Part shown: one piece after another, positions 50,537-60,916 of the stretch
Numbering within the stretch: position 1 is the first letter of the stretch
Layout of the letters: each line of letters begins with the position of its first letter
NCBI RefSeq assembly: GCF_900109925.1
Contig: NZ_FOBW01000008.1
Span: 62,001 to 126,000 of the forward strand
Direction of reading: 5' to 3'
DNA from: Mesobacillus persicus
Lineage (GTDB): Bacteria > Bacillota > Bacilli > Bacillales > Cytobacillaceae
Length of the DNA stretch: 64,000 nt
The notes under the pieces: model-generated
What the model was told of the DNA's origin: nothing
Seen by the model: only the letters and a program-made list of their open reading frames with translations
The model's database searches: none
Position numbers and translations under genes: made by a program

Positions 50537-51970
50537 TTACCTATAGTTGCTTCGTATAGCAACGGATACTAGTTTATTCTCAAGGTAGTCATCTAATCCA
50601 TATTTGCCGCCTTCTCTTCCTATCCCACTTTCTTTTATTCCACCAAATGGTGCTTGAACGGCAAAAGGAGATGGATCATTAACCCCCACCATTCCATATT
50701 CGAGTTTTTCAGAAACCCGATGTGCTCTGGAGAGATCATTCGTGTACACGTAAGAAGCTAAGCCATACTCAGTATTATTTGCCTTTTGTATCACATCATC
50801 TTCATCACTAAAACGGATTAACGGTGCAACTGGTCCAAATGTTTCTTCATGGGTAATATTCATTTCCTCGTTTACATCAGAAAGCACTGTTGGGGAATAA
50901 AAATAACCATTTTTATATTCATTATTACTTAATGTTTTACCACCACAAAGAATGGTAGCACCTTTGTTTACAGCATCCGTTACATGTTCGTGTGATTTAT
51001 CAACGGCATCTTGATTAACCAAAGGACCTATTTGAATATTTTCATCTAAGCCATCTCCGATAACCAATGAAGAAACTTTATCTGCAAAACGCCTTGCGAA
51101 CGTATCATAAATCGAATCATGAACATAGATACGGTTTGCACAAACGCATTGTTGACCATTAGATGAAAATTTACTTATAACCGTGCCTTCAATTGCAAGA
51201 TCAATATCTGCATCTTCAAAAACAATAAAAGGAGCATGTCCGCCTAGTTCCATTGATACACGCTTTACTGTGTCAGCAGATTGTCGAATTAATTTCTTTC
51301 CAACTTCTGTTGAACCTGTAAATGAAATTTTCCGAACATCCTTACTTGCCATCAATTCTCCAACAATTTCAGATGAATTTCCGATTACAAGATTTACCAC
51401 ACCTTTTGGCAATCCTACCTCGTCAAATATTTTAAAAAGCTCTAAAGTAGATAGAGGTGCCTCTCGCGAAGGTCGAATAACAACCGTACAACCAACAGCA
51501 AGTGCTGGCCCCATTTTTCTAGCACCCATTGACAATGGGAAATTCCACGGAGTAATAGCCCCTACAACACCTACTGGTTGCTTTAAAACTGAAATCCTTT
51601 TATTTGGTGCTGAGGCCGGAATAAGATCACCATAAACACGACGAGATTCTTCTGCATACCATTTAAAAAAGGCAATTGTACCCCCAACTTCGTTACGGGC
51701 ATTATGAATGGTTTTCCCCATTTCCTTCGTAATCGTTTGGGCGAGATGCTCTTTTTTTTCATTTAATTTTTCAACTACCTTATGCAAATAAGCTCCACGT
51801 TGTTCTCCGGTTAATGCAGACCATGCTGGAAATGCGTTTTTAGCAGCTTCTATCGCTGTTTGAGTTTCTTTTCTTCCTACTAAATAAACTTTATCAACCA
51901 GTTGACCGTTTGCAGGATTGTTGACTTCCAATACTTGATCAGTTATTACCCATTCTCCATTAATATACAT
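50537..51970 (-). CDS. Aldehyde dehydrogenase, succinate-semialdehyde-dehydrogenase-like (copy A)
   Basis: 477 aa. Catalytic Cys in SNGQQCVCANR (the Cys-x-Cys typical of SSADH/GabD), general base Glu in MELGGHAPF, and NAD motif TGSTEVG. It oxidises aldehydes or semialdehydes to acids with NAD(P). Last gene of the apparent ten-gene operon. Same length as the copy at 57612-59045. If substrates are cyclic ketones, it would oxidise an omega-oxo acid to a dicarboxylic acid. Confidence 0.9.
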   Translation of the reverse strand: MYINGEWVITDQVLEVNNPANGQLVDKVYLVGRKETQTAIEAAKNAFPAWSALTGEQRGAYLHKVVEKLNEKKEHLAQTITKEMGKTIHNARNEVGGTIAFFKWYAEESRRVYGDLIPASAPNKRISVLKQPVGVVGAITPWNFPLSMGARKMGPALAVGCTVVIRPSREAPLSTLELFKIFDEVGLPKGVVNLVIGNSSEIVGELMASKDVRKISFTGSTEVGKKLIRQSADTVKRVSMELGGHAPFIVFEDADIDLAIEGTVISKFSSNGQQCVCANRIYVHDSIYDTFARRFADKVSSLVIGDGLDENIQIGPLVNQDAVDKSHEHVTDAVNKGATILCGGKTLSNNEYKNGYFYSPTVLSDVNEEMNITHEETFGPVAPLIRFSDEDDVIQKANNTEYGLASYVYTNDLSRAHRVSEKLEYGMVGVNDPSPFAVQAPFGGIKESGIGREGGKYGLDDYLENKLVSVAIRSNYR

Positions 51971-52029
51971 TTCCCTCTACTCCCTCCATAATATCCCTTA
52001 TCCTCTATTACAAAAATGCATTTTTCATC

Positions 52030-53013
52030 CTAATTCGCTACTTTATCCTCAAATAATAAACAAGCTGTCAGGCTTTGTTTAGAAGTAGGCAGTAAATTCG
52101 GATCGATCCTCTTACATTGCTCCATCGCGACTGGACAGCGCGTATGAAAACTACAACCTGCAGGAGGATTCGCAGGGCTAGGCAAGTCACCTGTTAAAAT
52201 GATTCGTTCGCGGTTCCGCATTTTTGGATCTGGATGAGGAACAGCTGACAACAATGCTTTTGTATACGGATGACGGGGATTCTCGAACAATTCTTCTTTA
52301 TTTGCAAATTCAATAATTTTTCCAAGATACATAACCGCAATTTTATCGCTAATATGTTTAACGGCTTGAATACCATGGGCAATAAAGAGATAGGATAAGC
52401 CCATATCATTTTGAATTTCTTTTAATAGATTTAAGATTTGCGCTTGAATGGATACGTCAAGGGCCGAGACTGGCTCATCACATACAATGAGCTTAGGCTG
52501 TAGGGCTAGTGCTCTTGCAATGCCAAGCCTTTGTCTTTGCCCTCCAGAGAATTCAATTGGATAACGGTTGCCATGATAGGAGGCAAGGCCAACTCTCTCT
52601 AGTAGTTCGTCGACCCTTTTCCTTCGTTCGCTTGCTGTACCGACTTTATGTAGAACTAGTGGTTCAGCAATAATATCAGCAACCGTCATTCTTGGGTTGA
52701 GTGACGAATATGGATCTTGGAAGATCATTTGTAAGTTCTTTCCTAAAGATTTTTTTGCTTTGTACTCATTTAATTTTTTTCCTTCAAAATAAATCTCTCC
52801 GCCTGTCGGATCGGAAAGTCCGACGACCATCCTACCTGTTGTCGATTTCCCGCAGCCTGATTCACCAACTAAACCAACGGTCTCTCCAGGGTAAATGTCA
52901 AGACTCACTCCATCAACAGCTTTTACAAAATGATTCTTTTTCCCAAAAAGACCGCTCCCAACAGGAAAGTGCTTTTTAATGTCTTTAAGTGATACTAGAG
53001 GCTGCTGTTTCAT
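52030..53013 (-). CDS. Oligopeptide/dipeptide-type ABC importer ATPase (OppF/DppF)
   Basis: 327 aa from the ATG at 53013 (AAGGAGG 11 bases upstream). Walker A GESGCGKST, LSFSGGQRQR-like signature (FSGGQRQR), Walker B LIVCDEPV, and the C-terminal cysteine-containing OppF tail (GCSFHTRCP) that binds a metal or FeS cluster in this subfamily. It overlaps the OppD-type gene by 29 bases. HGIQ replaces the usual SHDL after the switch region (FIAHG), a common feature here. Confidence 0.9.
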   Translation of the reverse strand: MKQQPLVSLKDIKKHFPVGSGLFGKKNHFVKAVDGVSLDIYPGETVGLVGESGCGKSTTGRMVVGLSDPTGGEIYFEGKKLNEYKAKKSLGKNLQMIFQDPYSSLNPRMTVADIIAEPLVLHKVGTASERRKRVDELLERVGLASYHGNRYPIEFSGGQRQRLGIARALALQPKLIVCDEPVSALDVSIQAQILNLLKEIQNDMGLSYLFIAHGIQAVKHISDKIAVMYLGKIIEFANKEELFENPRHPYTKALLSAVPHPDPKMRNRERIILTGDLPSPANPPAGCSFHTRCPVAMEQCKRIDPNLLPTSKQSLTACLLFEDKVAN

Positions 53014-54016
53014 AATGTCCAATCCCTCCTTCCTCTTCAAGCGCATTCCAACAAGCAACCATGTTCCCTGCCGGATGCTCGAGCAATGTTGGTGCATTTT
53101 GGCTACACTTTTCAGTTGCGTAGCTGCAGCGTGTCACGAAATTACAACCTTTTGGCAACTCAAGTGGGTTTGGTACAACACCAGGTATGGTATCTAATTT
53201 TTCTTTCGATGGGCCGTACAATGCAGGAACGCTTGCCAGTAACCCTCTTGTATACGGGTGAAGAGGGTTTTCGAAGATATCCTCTACTGTGCCTTCTTCG
53301 ACAATCTTTCCGCAATACATGACTAAGACGCGATCAGCCGTTTCTGCTACAACACCGAGGTCATGGGTAATGAGGAGAATGGCAATGCCGCTTTCCTGTT
53401 GTAGTTTGCGCAACAGATTCAAAATTTGCGCTTGAATCGTCACATCAAGTGCCGTTGTCGGTTCATCGGCAATAATGAGCTGTGGATCACAAGCAAGTGC
53501 CATCGCAATCATCACTCTTTGCCTCATTCCACCAGACAATTGATGAGGATAGTCATTAAGGCGTCGCTTCGCATCGGGTATACCGACTTTATTTAATAAA
53601 TCAAGTGCCGTTACTAAGGCTTCTTTGTATTTTACTTTTTTATGCAAAACGATTGATTCAGCAATTTGCCTGCCAATGGGATGGACAGGGTTGAGTGAAA
53701 ACATCGGATCTTGGAAAATCATGGCGACCTCGTTGCCGCGAATTTTCCTCATTTCTTTTTCTTTTAATTTCAATAAATCTTTCCCTTTAAATGCAATGCT
53801 ACTATCTTTACTATATTGAATCGCACTTGCGTTAAGTCCCATAATTGAGAGGGAGGAAACGCTTTTCCCACTTCCTGACTCGCCCACTAATGCGACTATT
53901 TCACCTTTATTAATAGAGAATGAAACACCGTTAACAGGTTTAATTTCTCCTTTCGATGTCGGAATGAATGTTTCAAGATCCTTCACCTCAAGCAATGGTT
54001 CTTCTTTCTCACTCAT
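52985..54016 (-). CDS. Oligopeptide/dipeptide-type ABC importer ATPase (OppD/DppD)
   Basis: 343 aa with Walker [18 protein letters not shown] signature, Walker B LIIADEPT, switch ITHD and the C-terminal cysteine motif ([15 protein letters not shown]). First ATPase of the importer, 18 bp after the OppC-type gene. Confidence 0.92.
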   Translation of the reverse strand: MSEKEEPLLEVKDLETFIPTSKGEIKPVNGVSFSINKGEIVALVGESGSGKSVSSLSIMGLNASAIQYSKDSSIAFKGKDLLKLKEKEMRKIRGNEVAMIFQDPMFSLNPVHPIGRQIAESIVLHKKVKYKEALVTALDLLNKVGIPDAKRRLNDYPHQLSGGMRQRVMIAMALACDPQLIIADEPTTALDVTIQAQILNLLRKLQQESGIAILLITHDLGVVAETADRVLVMYCGKIVEEGTVEDIFENPLHPYTRGLLASVPALYGPSKEKLDTIPGVVPNPLELPKGCNFVTRCSYATEKCSQNAPTLLEHPAGNMVACWNALEEEGGIGHYETAASSIT

Positions 54017-54034
54017 GCTGTTGACCTCCTTTAT

Positions 54035-54874
54035 TTAGGTTTTTCTATACTTTGGATCAAGCGCTAGCCGTAAACCATCTCCAAGGAAGTTTCCAGCTAG
54101 TACGGTCAGGATAATGGCGAGACCAGGATAAACAATCATCCATGCATTCATATTAATCATGCTGTATGCTTGTTGAATCATATTTCCCCAACTAATTTGC
54201 GGAGACTGCGCTCCCATTCCAAGGAAACTAAGAGATGCTTCAACTAGAATCGCAAAGCTTAAATTAAATGAAGCTTGAACAACGATTGGTGGAGCTATGT
54301 TCGGGATAATATGCTTCAGCATGATCCAGCCCGCCCCCGCACCTGAGATTTTCGCAGCTTCAACATAAGGCTCTGAACGTATTTGCAAGGTTTGCCCCCT
54401 TGCGAGCCTTGCAAATTGAGGCGTGAAAACGATACCAATTGCAATCATCGCGTTCCATAAGCTGATGCCTAGTGCACCCGTAATTCCTAGCGCGAGCAAA
54501 ATTGCAGGAATCGCAATAATCCCGTCAACAATACGCATAAAGATATCATCAACAACCCCGCCTAAGTAACCTGACAAAATCCCCATCGGAACACCGATAC
54601 AAAGTGGAATTAAAATCGCAAACAAACCAGCTTGAATTGCCGACTTCGTTCCCATTAATAGCCGGCTGAAAATATCACGGCCAAGTTCATCCGTTCCTAA
54701 CCAGTGTTGGGCACTCGGGCTAGCCATGACTTTCATTAAGTCCTGTTCGATCGGATCGTAAGGAACAATGAAAGGGGCAATAATGGAAATAATGACGAGC
54801 ACCATTAAAAAGATAAAGCTAAAAAATGCGAGCCGTTCTGCCATTAAACGCTTGAAAACTGTTCCAATACTCAT
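54035..54874 (-). CDS. ABC importer permease (OppC/DppC type)
   Basis: 279 aa with six membrane helices. LGTDELGRDIFSRLL and the EAA-type loop RSEPYVEAAKISGAGAGWIM mark the DppC/OppC family. Pairs with the OppB-type permease encoded 14 bp upstream. Family members carry di- and oligopeptides and also nickel, opines and glutathione, so the substrate is open. Confidence 0.92.
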   Translation of the reverse strand: MSIGTVFKRLMAERLAFFSFIFLMVLVIISIIAPFIVPYDPIEQDLMKVMASPSAQHWLGTDELGRDIFSRLLMGTKSAIQAGLFAILIPLCIGVPMGILSGYLGGVVDDIFMRIVDGIIAIPAILLALGITGALGISLWNAMIAIGIVFTPQFARLARGQTLQIRSEPYVEAAKISGAGAGWIMLKHIIPNIAPPIVVQASFNLSFAILVEASLSFLGMGAQSPQISWGNMIQQAYSMINMNAWMIVYPGLAIILTVLAGNFLGDGLRLALDPKYRKT

Positions 54875-54888
54875 ATTCCTTCCCCTTT

Positions 54889-55833
54889 CTAATATTCAAT
54901 CCGCGGATCTAAGATGGCATACATGATATCGGTAATAAAGTTAATGATGATAACCATGACAATCATAACGAGAACAACACCTTGAAGCATCGTGAAGTCA
55001 CGTTGTAAAATCGAATTTACTGCAAGCTGTCCCATGCCTGGTATGGCAAAAACCGTTTCAATCACCACAGTAGCCCCTAATAAATTTCCGAACAAAATAC
55101 CGATAGTCGTCACAACTGGCAGCATCGCATTTTGTAATCCGTGATTAAAAATAGCTCTCCACCGTTTTACACCTTTAGAGTAGGCAGTTCGTACATAGTC
55201 CGCACTCATCACTTCCATTAACGAAGAGCGTAAGTGTCTTGTAATCTGTGCTGTCCCAACTGCACCAAGCGAAATAGCCGGTAGCAAAATCCCTTTAAAA
55301 AAATCAATTGGGTTATCATTAATACTCGTAAATCCAGTCGCTGGTACCCAGCCAAGCTTCAAGCTAAAGAATAAAACGAGCAGCATCGCGAGCCAAAAGT
55401 TCGGAATCGCTGAGCCCATCGTTCCAAAAAAGCGGGCAACATAGTCCATCCAACTATTCGGAAAATAGATAGACGTTATGGCAAAAAACATGCCACCTAC
55501 AACAGAAATGATCATTGCAACAAAAACAAGTTGAAATGTAACGGCTAAACGGCCGAACACCGCATCATGCACATATTGACCCGTAAAGATGGATCGACCT
55601 AAATCTCCTTGCAGGGCATTTTTCAGCCAATCGAAATACTGCGTAATAATCGGTTGATCAAGACCCAAATCCCGTCGCACTTGGGCTATTTTTTCAGGAG
55701 TCGCATTTTCACCAAGCAATGCTAAGACAGGGTCGCCTGGAATAAGTAAAATAAAAGAGAACACGATGAGGGTTGTAATGAATAGCATCGGGATCACATA
55801 CAGTAAGCGACGTGCTAAATATTTTAAAAACAT
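54889..55833 (-). CDS. ABC importer permease (OppB/DppB type)
   Basis: 314 aa from the ATG at 55833, nine bases after AAGGAG; an earlier ATG overlaps that site. Six helices, LIPGDPVLALLGENATPEKI and EAA loop SADYVRTAYSKGVKRWRAIF. First permease, after a hairpin that separates it from the binding-protein gene. Confidence 0.92.
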   Translation of the reverse strand: MFLKYLARRLLYVIPMLFITTLIVFSFILLIPGDPVLALLGENATPEKIAQVRRDLGLDQPIITQYFDWLKNALQGDLGRSIFTGQYVHDAVFGRLAVTFQLVFVAMIISVVGGMFFAITSIYFPNSWMDYVARFFGTMGSAIPNFWLAMLLVLFFSLKLGWVPATGFTSINDNPIDFFKGILLPAISLGAVGTAQITRHLRSSLMEVMSADYVRTAYSKGVKRWRAIFNHGLQNAMLPVVTTIGILFGNLLGATVVIETVFAIPGMGQLAVNSILQRDFTMLQGVVLVMIVMVIIINFITDIMYAILDPRIEY

Positions 55834-55886
55834 CCTTCCCATCTCCTTCCGTTTAAAAATTAAAAAGTACTAATATCCCATTAATA

Positions 55887-55925
55887 AATAGTGGAGTAGG
55901 CACAATGTGTTACTACTCCACTATT
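55887..55925 (-). other. Intercistronic hairpin between binding protein and permease
   Basis: AATAGTGGAGTAG (55887-55899) and its exact complement (55913-55925) form a 13-bp stem with a 13-base loop and no T-run. Hairpins here are commonly used to stabilise the binding-protein mRNA or reduce read-through, raising that protein over the permeases. Confidence 0.7.
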
Positions 55926-55952
55926 AACTAGTTATGGAACACGTACTTTACA

Positions 55953-57530
55953 TCACTCTTCGACCCAAATCGATGAGAAAATCGCTTTACCCATTAAATT
56001 TGGCTCAAATCCTTTTACCTTTTGAGTCATCGCTGATGTCATCGGCTCATAAACTAGCGGAATTCCGATTGCTTCTTCTAAAAGTGCTTTTCTACTAATT
56101 TCTTTGTATAATTCAGCACGTTCCTCATTATCATAGATTGAAGCGGCTTTTGAAATAAGTGACTCAATTTCAGGTGTAGAGTGCTTACCTGGATTGAGGT
56201 AACTATTTGAAGAAAATAATAGTTGTACGGCTATTTGCGGGTCTTGACGCCCTGTCCAAGTCGTACTAAATGCAGGTGCTGTCTGTTCAGAAAAGAAACT
56301 AGTAGTCGCCTTAGTTACTTCCATTGGTTCGAGATTTACGTCAATCCCTATTTCTTTTAGTTGATCCTTTATTATTTCAGCTCCTCTTGTATAGTTGGCA
56401 ATTGCTAAGTGAATCATTGAGAAGGAGATATTGTTAAGTCCTGAGTCTTTTACTAATTGTTTTGCTTTCTCAGGGTCATAGTCGATCTTCATGTCAGGAT
56501 CAGCTGCCCAATAATCTGCCGGAAAGGCGGAATTAGCCGGTGCACCCAGTCCAAAATTAAGTCCCTGAACAATCGCTTCACGGTTAATCCCATGCAGTAC
56601 CGCTAATCGTACATTTTTATTATCAAACGGCGGCATTGATTGATTTAAAAAGATCATGTTAAATCGAAGCGGCAAAATATCTTTTAAAACAATATTGGAG
56701 TCGTTTTTAAGACTCTGAACATTCGCTGGAGAAATGATGTCAGCAAAATCGATTTCACCCGATTTAAGTGCATTAATTCTTGTATTTTCATCCGCCATGA
56801 CTTTAACCGTCATTTTATCAAGGTAAGGCTTTCCTTCCTGCCAGTAATCTTTATAGGCTTCAAAGACAACTTCTCCATTAGGAATATGCTTTACTCGTTT
56901 AAAAGGCCCTGCCCCGACTGGATTTTGAGAAAAATCATCACCATGTTCTTGAACAGCTGCAGGTGAAACCATCATCCCACCCTTATCAGATAACGCTAAT
57001 AAAAGGGAAGAATCGGGTACTTTTAAATGGAGGTTAACAGTCTTCTTATCTATAACTTCTACACTCTCAATATTATTAAGATCGGGTACTTTCGAATCAG
57101 TTGAATTCGTTCGTTCGATATTAAATTTCACCGCTTCTCCATCAAATGGTGTTCCATCATGGAAAGTCACACCTTCCCTAAGATGAAGAGTCAATGTCTT
57201 AGCATCATCGCTAAATTCCCATGATTCAGCCAGTCCAGGCTGTGGCTCAAGATTAGGTGAAAAAGCGATAAGTGTATCATAGATGGGCCATAATAAGGAA
57301 TGGTCACTCCCACTAGCTGATAAAATGGGATCATAATTCGTTGAATCCGTAGCATACGCAATGGTAACTTCCCCACCTTTTTTAGGTGTACCTTCTTCTG
57401 AATTTGGCGTTTCATTAGAATTAGATGAGTCCTTCCCAGAGCTCGAATCTGAAGAACAACCAGCTATGATAAAAGCAAGAAGGAGCAATGGGAATAATTT
57501 GGAAACAAAAGTGGACTTTACTCTATTCAA
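55953..57530 (-). CDS. Lipoprotein substrate-binding protein of the OppBCDF-type importer
   Basis: 525 aa from TTG at 57530, nine bases after GGGGAG; an ATG at 57539 overlaps that site. Signal peptide and lipobox IIAGC, Ser-rich linker, SBP family-5 domain with YDPILSASGSDHSLLWPIYD. It captures the substrate of the importer encoded just downstream. Located between the aldehyde dehydrogenase and permease genes inside the catabolic operon, so the cargo is probably the pathway substrate or a related compound, not necessarily a peptide. Confidence 0.9.
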   Translation of the reverse strand: MNRVKSTFVSKLFPLLLLAFIIAGCSSDSSSGKDSSNSNETPNSEEGTPKKGGEVTIAYATDSTNYDPILSASGSDHSLLWPIYDTLIAFSPNLEPQPGLAESWEFSDDAKTLTLHLREGVTFHDGTPFDGEAVKFNIERTNSTDSKVPDLNNIESVEVIDKKTVNLHLKVPDSSLLLALSDKGGMMVSPAAVQEHGDDFSQNPVGAGPFKRVKHIPNGEVVFEAYKDYWQEGKPYLDKMTVKVMADENTRINALKSGEIDFADIISPANVQSLKNDSNIVLKDILPLRFNMIFLNQSMPPFDNKNVRLAVLHGINREAIVQGLNFGLGAPANSAFPADYWAADPDMKIDYDPEKAKQLVKDSGLNNISFSMIHLAIANYTRGAEIIKDQLKEIGIDVNLEPMEVTKATTSFFSEQTAPAFSTTWTGRQDPQIAVQLLFSSNSYLNPGKHSTPEIESLISKAASIYDNEERAELYKEISRKALLEEAIGIPLVYEPMTSAMTQKVKGFEPNLMGKAIFSSIWVEE

Positions 57531-57611
57531 AACAATCATCTCCCCTTAATATCAATTGGTAAACCGTTTTCATTATTCTGAACAAGTATTTTAATGGCAA
57601 CTTACTAGTTA

Positions 57612-59045
57612 TCAATTTTGCTTAATTTTCATTGATACATATTTCTCAACTAAATATTCTTGTAAACCATACTTTCCACCTTCTCGACCTACACCACTTG
57701 CTTTTACCCCACCGAAAGGAGCTTGTGCAGTTGTTGGCATTTCATCATTTATTCCAACAATTCCATATTCAAGGTTTTCCATCATACGGATCGCACGGCT
57801 AAAATCATTTGTAAAACAATAGGCTGCTAGACCATATTGAAAGTGATTTGCTCTTTCAACTACTTCCTCTTCAGATTTAAAGATAAAAATCGGCGCAACT
57901 GGTCCAAAGGTTTCCTCCTTTGCAATATCCATTTCATCTGTAGCATAATTGATCACTGTAGGTTCAAAAAAGCAACCATCCATATGATCAAGCTTTGCTT
58001 CTTTTCCTCCTGCGATAATTTTGCCACCATGATTTATTGCATCATCAATTTGTGATAAAACCTTAGATAAAGACTCTCGATTGATAAGTGGACCTATGTC
58101 TGTGTTTTCATTCAGTCCATTTCCGATGACCATTTTACTTACTTTTTCAGCAAATAAATCACCAAACTGATCCGCTAAGCTTTCGTGAACATAAATTCTA
58201 TTTGTACAAACACAGGTTTGACCAGCATTTCTGAATTTACTAGCTATGGCACCGTCTACAGCCGTTTCTAGGTCTGCATCTTCAAAAACAATATATGGTG
58301 CATGGCCACCTAGTTCCATTGAAACTTTTTTTACTGTATCTGCTGCACCGCGCATCAATTCAATTCCTACTTCTGTTGAACCAGTAAAAGTTAATTTACG
58401 GACCGCAAAACTCTCATTAAAAGTGGCCGCTATCTCCTGAGAGGGCCCTGTTACTAGATTTGCTACTCCGTTTGGTAGACTTGCAGCATCAAGGGCCTCA
58501 AAAATTAATTTTGCTGTAAGAGGTGTTGCTGATGCGGGTTTAACAATCACCGTACAACCTGCTGCAAGTGCTGGAGCGATTTTTCTAGTGATCATGGCTG
58601 CTGGGAAATTCCAAGGTGTAATTGCCGCAACGACCCCAACAGGTTCCTGTAATACAACGATTCTTTTATCAACACTTGAAGCTGGAATCGTATCGCCATA
58701 AATACGTTTTGCTTCCTCTGCATACCAATCAACATAAGATATTGCTAGATTTACCTCTCCAATAGACTCCCTTAATGGTTTGCCCATTTCAAGTGTGATT
58801 GTTTTTGCAATATCTTCTGCTCGATCCCTTAATTGGCTAGCAAATTTTTTTAAAAATTCACTCTTTTCTCCAGCTGTTTTCCTTTTCCATATCTTAAAGG
58901 CTTGTTCGGCAGCTGAAATAGCCCTTTCTGTATCTTCTCTATTTCCATAAGCCATCTCCCCAACCTTTTCTTTGGTTGCTGGATTATTAATCGTGAAACT
59001 TTTATTTGAAACAGATGGGGTCCATTCGCCGTTAATATAAAGCAT
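57612..59045 (-). CDS. Aldehyde dehydrogenase, succinate-semialdehyde-dehydrogenase-like (copy B)
   Basis: 477 aa from the ATG at 59045 (GAGGAGG seven bases upstream); the frame is open to 59102 without a better site. Catalytic Cys in GQTCVCTNRIY, Glu in MELGGHAPY, TGSTEVG. A paralogue of copy A at 50537. It follows the SDR gene at 28 bp. The order BVMO, esterase, SDR, aldehyde dehydrogenase equals the order of chemical steps in lactone-type ketone degradation. Confidence 0.9.
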   Translation of the reverse strand: MLYINGEWTPSVSNKSFTINNPATKEKVGEMAYGNREDTERAISAAEQAFKIWKRKTAGEKSEFLKKFASQLRDRAEDIAKTITLEMGKPLRESIGEVNLAISYVDWYAEEAKRIYGDTIPASSVDKRIVVLQEPVGVVAAITPWNFPAAMITRKIAPALAAGCTVIVKPASATPLTAKLIFEALDAASLPNGVANLVTGPSQEIAATFNESFAVRKLTFTGSTEVGIELMRGAADTVKKVSMELGGHAPYIVFEDADLETAVDGAIASKFRNAGQTCVCTNRIYVHESLADQFGDLFAEKVSKMVIGNGLNENTDIGPLINRESLSKVLSQIDDAINHGGKIIAGGKEAKLDHMDGCFFEPTVINYATDEMDIAKEETFGPVAPIFIFKSEEEVVERANHFQYGLAAYCFTNDFSRAIRMMENLEYGIVGINDEMPTTAQAPFGGVKASGVGREGGKYGLQEYLVEKYVSMKIKQN

Positions 59046-59073
59046 TAAGCTGCCTCCTCGTTTACTATGATAT

Positions 59074-59844
59074 TTAAATCCCCCTTGCCTGCGCTCCACC
59101 ATCTATTGAAATTGTTTCCCCTGTCATATAGGAAGAAGCATCAGAAGCTAAAAATAAGACCCCTGCTGCAATTTCTTCTGGTTTTCCCATTCGTCTCATT
59201 GGAGACTTACTTATTACTTTTTCCATAAACTCTTTATCAATTTCTTTTATAGCTGCTAGAATAGGAGTATCCGTATAGTAAGGGGCTATACCATTTACCC
59301 TTACGCCCCTCTCGGCCCATTCAGAAGCAAATGCCTTTGTAACCATGTTTACTCCACTTTTACTAACACTATAAGCAAGGGAGCCAGTTACGGCTTGTTG
59401 GGAAGCAGCTGAAGAGAGATTAATGATTGAACCTTTGCCTTGCTCTAGCATGACTTTGCCCACTTCTTGGGTAAACATGAAGACACCCGTTAAGTTTACT
59501 TCCAAAATCTTTTGCCAAATCTCTAATGGAAACTCCTCTGCCGGTGTTCTTTTGGAAGTGATTCCTGCATTATTAACTAATATGTCAATTGTGGAAAACT
59601 TTTCAAGGGTCATGTTTACAACATTTTTAATATCATTAAGGTTTGTCACATCACATGGAATGACGAGAACTTTCGCTCCCTTGTCTCTCAGTTCTTCTGC
59701 AAATTCTTCAAGACCTGTTAATGTGAGGTCGCATAGAACTAAATTACTTTCGTAATTGGCGAATCCCCTTGCAATACTTTTTCCAATCCCTCCATTAGCC
59801 CCCGTAATTATGGCTGTTTTTCTGTCCAAATTAAAAATATCCAA
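59074..59844 (-). CDS. Short-chain dehydrogenase/reductase (cassette 2)
   Basis: 256 aa with TGANGGIG, NNAG, YSVSK and C-terminal GGAQARG. By my count only 24 positions differ from the cassette-1 SDR at 35955-36725, and even the 3' flanking bases (CGCAGGC...GGGGGAT on the minus strand) are alike, so the duplication is fairly recent. Likely oxidises the hydroxyl group formed by the esterase. Confidence 0.9.
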   Translation of the reverse strand: MDIFNLDRKTAIITGANGGIGKSIARGFANYESNLVLCDLTLTGLEEFAEELRDKGAKVLVIPCDVTNLNDIKNVVNMTLEKFSTIDILVNNAGITSKRTPAEEFPLEIWQKILEVNLTGVFMFTQEVGKVMLEQGKGSIINLSSAASQQAVTGSLAYSVSKSGVNMVTKAFASEWAERGVRVNGIAPYYTDTPILAAIKEIDKEFMEKVISKSPMRRMGKPEEIAAGVLFLASDASSYMTGETISIDGGAQARGI

Positions 59845-59921
59845 CTTAATCCCCCCAGGTACTAATTGGTAGTAATCAAAAATAAGATTAACCGGTTTTA
59901 CTATTCAAAACCTTCAGTCTT

Positions 59922-60857
59922 TTAATCTTGGTTTATTTCACAAAGAAAGCTGTCGATGGTAGAAATAGTTTTTTTAATTTGTTCAGGGAAAATTTCCATA
60001 TAAGTAAAATACCCGTGAACTAATCCTTTTTGGCAAAAGGATTGAACTGTTACCTCCGCTTCTTTTAAGCGTTTTACATAAGCTAATCCATCGTCGCGGA
60101 GGACATCATTTTCCGCAACGATTACAAGTGCCGGCGGTAAATTTCTTAAATCTGCGGCCATTAGGGGGGCCGCATATTTATCAATTTTATCCTTTTCATC
60201 TCTAATGTAATGGTTAGAAAACCATATCGATAGTTCCTTATTTAGACCGAAACCGTTTTCAAATTCTTTATAAGAGTCTGTGTCTACATTAAAACTCGTA
60301 CTAGGATAGATCAGTACTTGTGCAGAGATATGGGGTCCCTTGTTATCCCTGGCCATCATGGAGACAACCGCAGCCATGTTTCCTCCAGCACTATCACCAC
60401 CAACTATAATAGTAGAAGCATCTCCATTGATTAACGCTCCATTTTTGCTTACCCATTGCAGTGCCGCATAGCAGTCATTCACTGGAATTGGAAACTTAAA
60501 CTCTGGAGAAAGCCTATAATCTACTGAAACTACGATCCTTTCAGTTTGTTCGGCAATCATTCTGCACGTTGCATCGCAAGACTCTAAATCACCTAGAACC
60601 CATCCTCCACCGTGGAAATACATAAAAATAGGGCAAGGGCCGTCTACTTTGGGCGTATAAACTCTAATTTTCACCTTTGCATCCTGATTGACAGGAATAA
60701 AAAGGTCTTCAACTTTCGCAAGCAGTCCAAGACCTGCTTTTTCACCTGAAGGCTTCTTAAATAACTCTCTGATTGTTTCATGACCTAACGAAAGGTTTTC
60801 CAATACTAGGTCAAATCCTTTAATATATACTTTTGCCTCTGGTAAAAGTTCAGCCAA
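59922..60857 (-). CDS. HSL-family esterase/lactonase (cassette 2)
   Basis: 311 aa starting at TTG 60857 with AAAGGAAG upstream. HGGGWVLG, GDSAGG, DVLRDDG and GLVHGYF give the oxyanion hole and triad. Homologous to the cassette-1 esterase and to the C-terminal part of the BVMO fusion. It follows the BVMO gene by 59 bp and is likely co-translated with it. Confidence 0.9.
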   Translation of the reverse strand: MAELLPEAKVYIKGFDLVLENLSLGHETIRELFKKPSGEKAGLGLLAKVEDLFIPVNQDAKVKIRVYTPKVDGPCPIFMYFHGGGWVLGDLESCDATCRMIAEQTERIVVSVDYRLSPEFKFPIPVNDCYAALQWVSKNGALINGDASTIIVGGDSAGGNMAAVVSMMARDNKGPHISAQVLIYPSTSFNVDTDSYKEFENGFGLNKELSIWFSNHYIRDEKDKIDKYAAPLMAADLRNLPPALVIVAENDVLRDDGLAYVKRLKEAEVTVQSFCQKGLVHGYFTYMEIFPEQIKKTISTIDSFLCEINQD

Positions 60858-60916
60858 TTAATTTCTTCCTTTCTTTGTACATTTAACATATTGATAAGGA
60901 ATAAGTAGGTTTACAC

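Noticed and set aside
57541-57600. cre-like AAACCGTTTTCA upstream of the binding-protein gene
   Set aside because: The spacing within the motif is wrong for the CcpA consensus.
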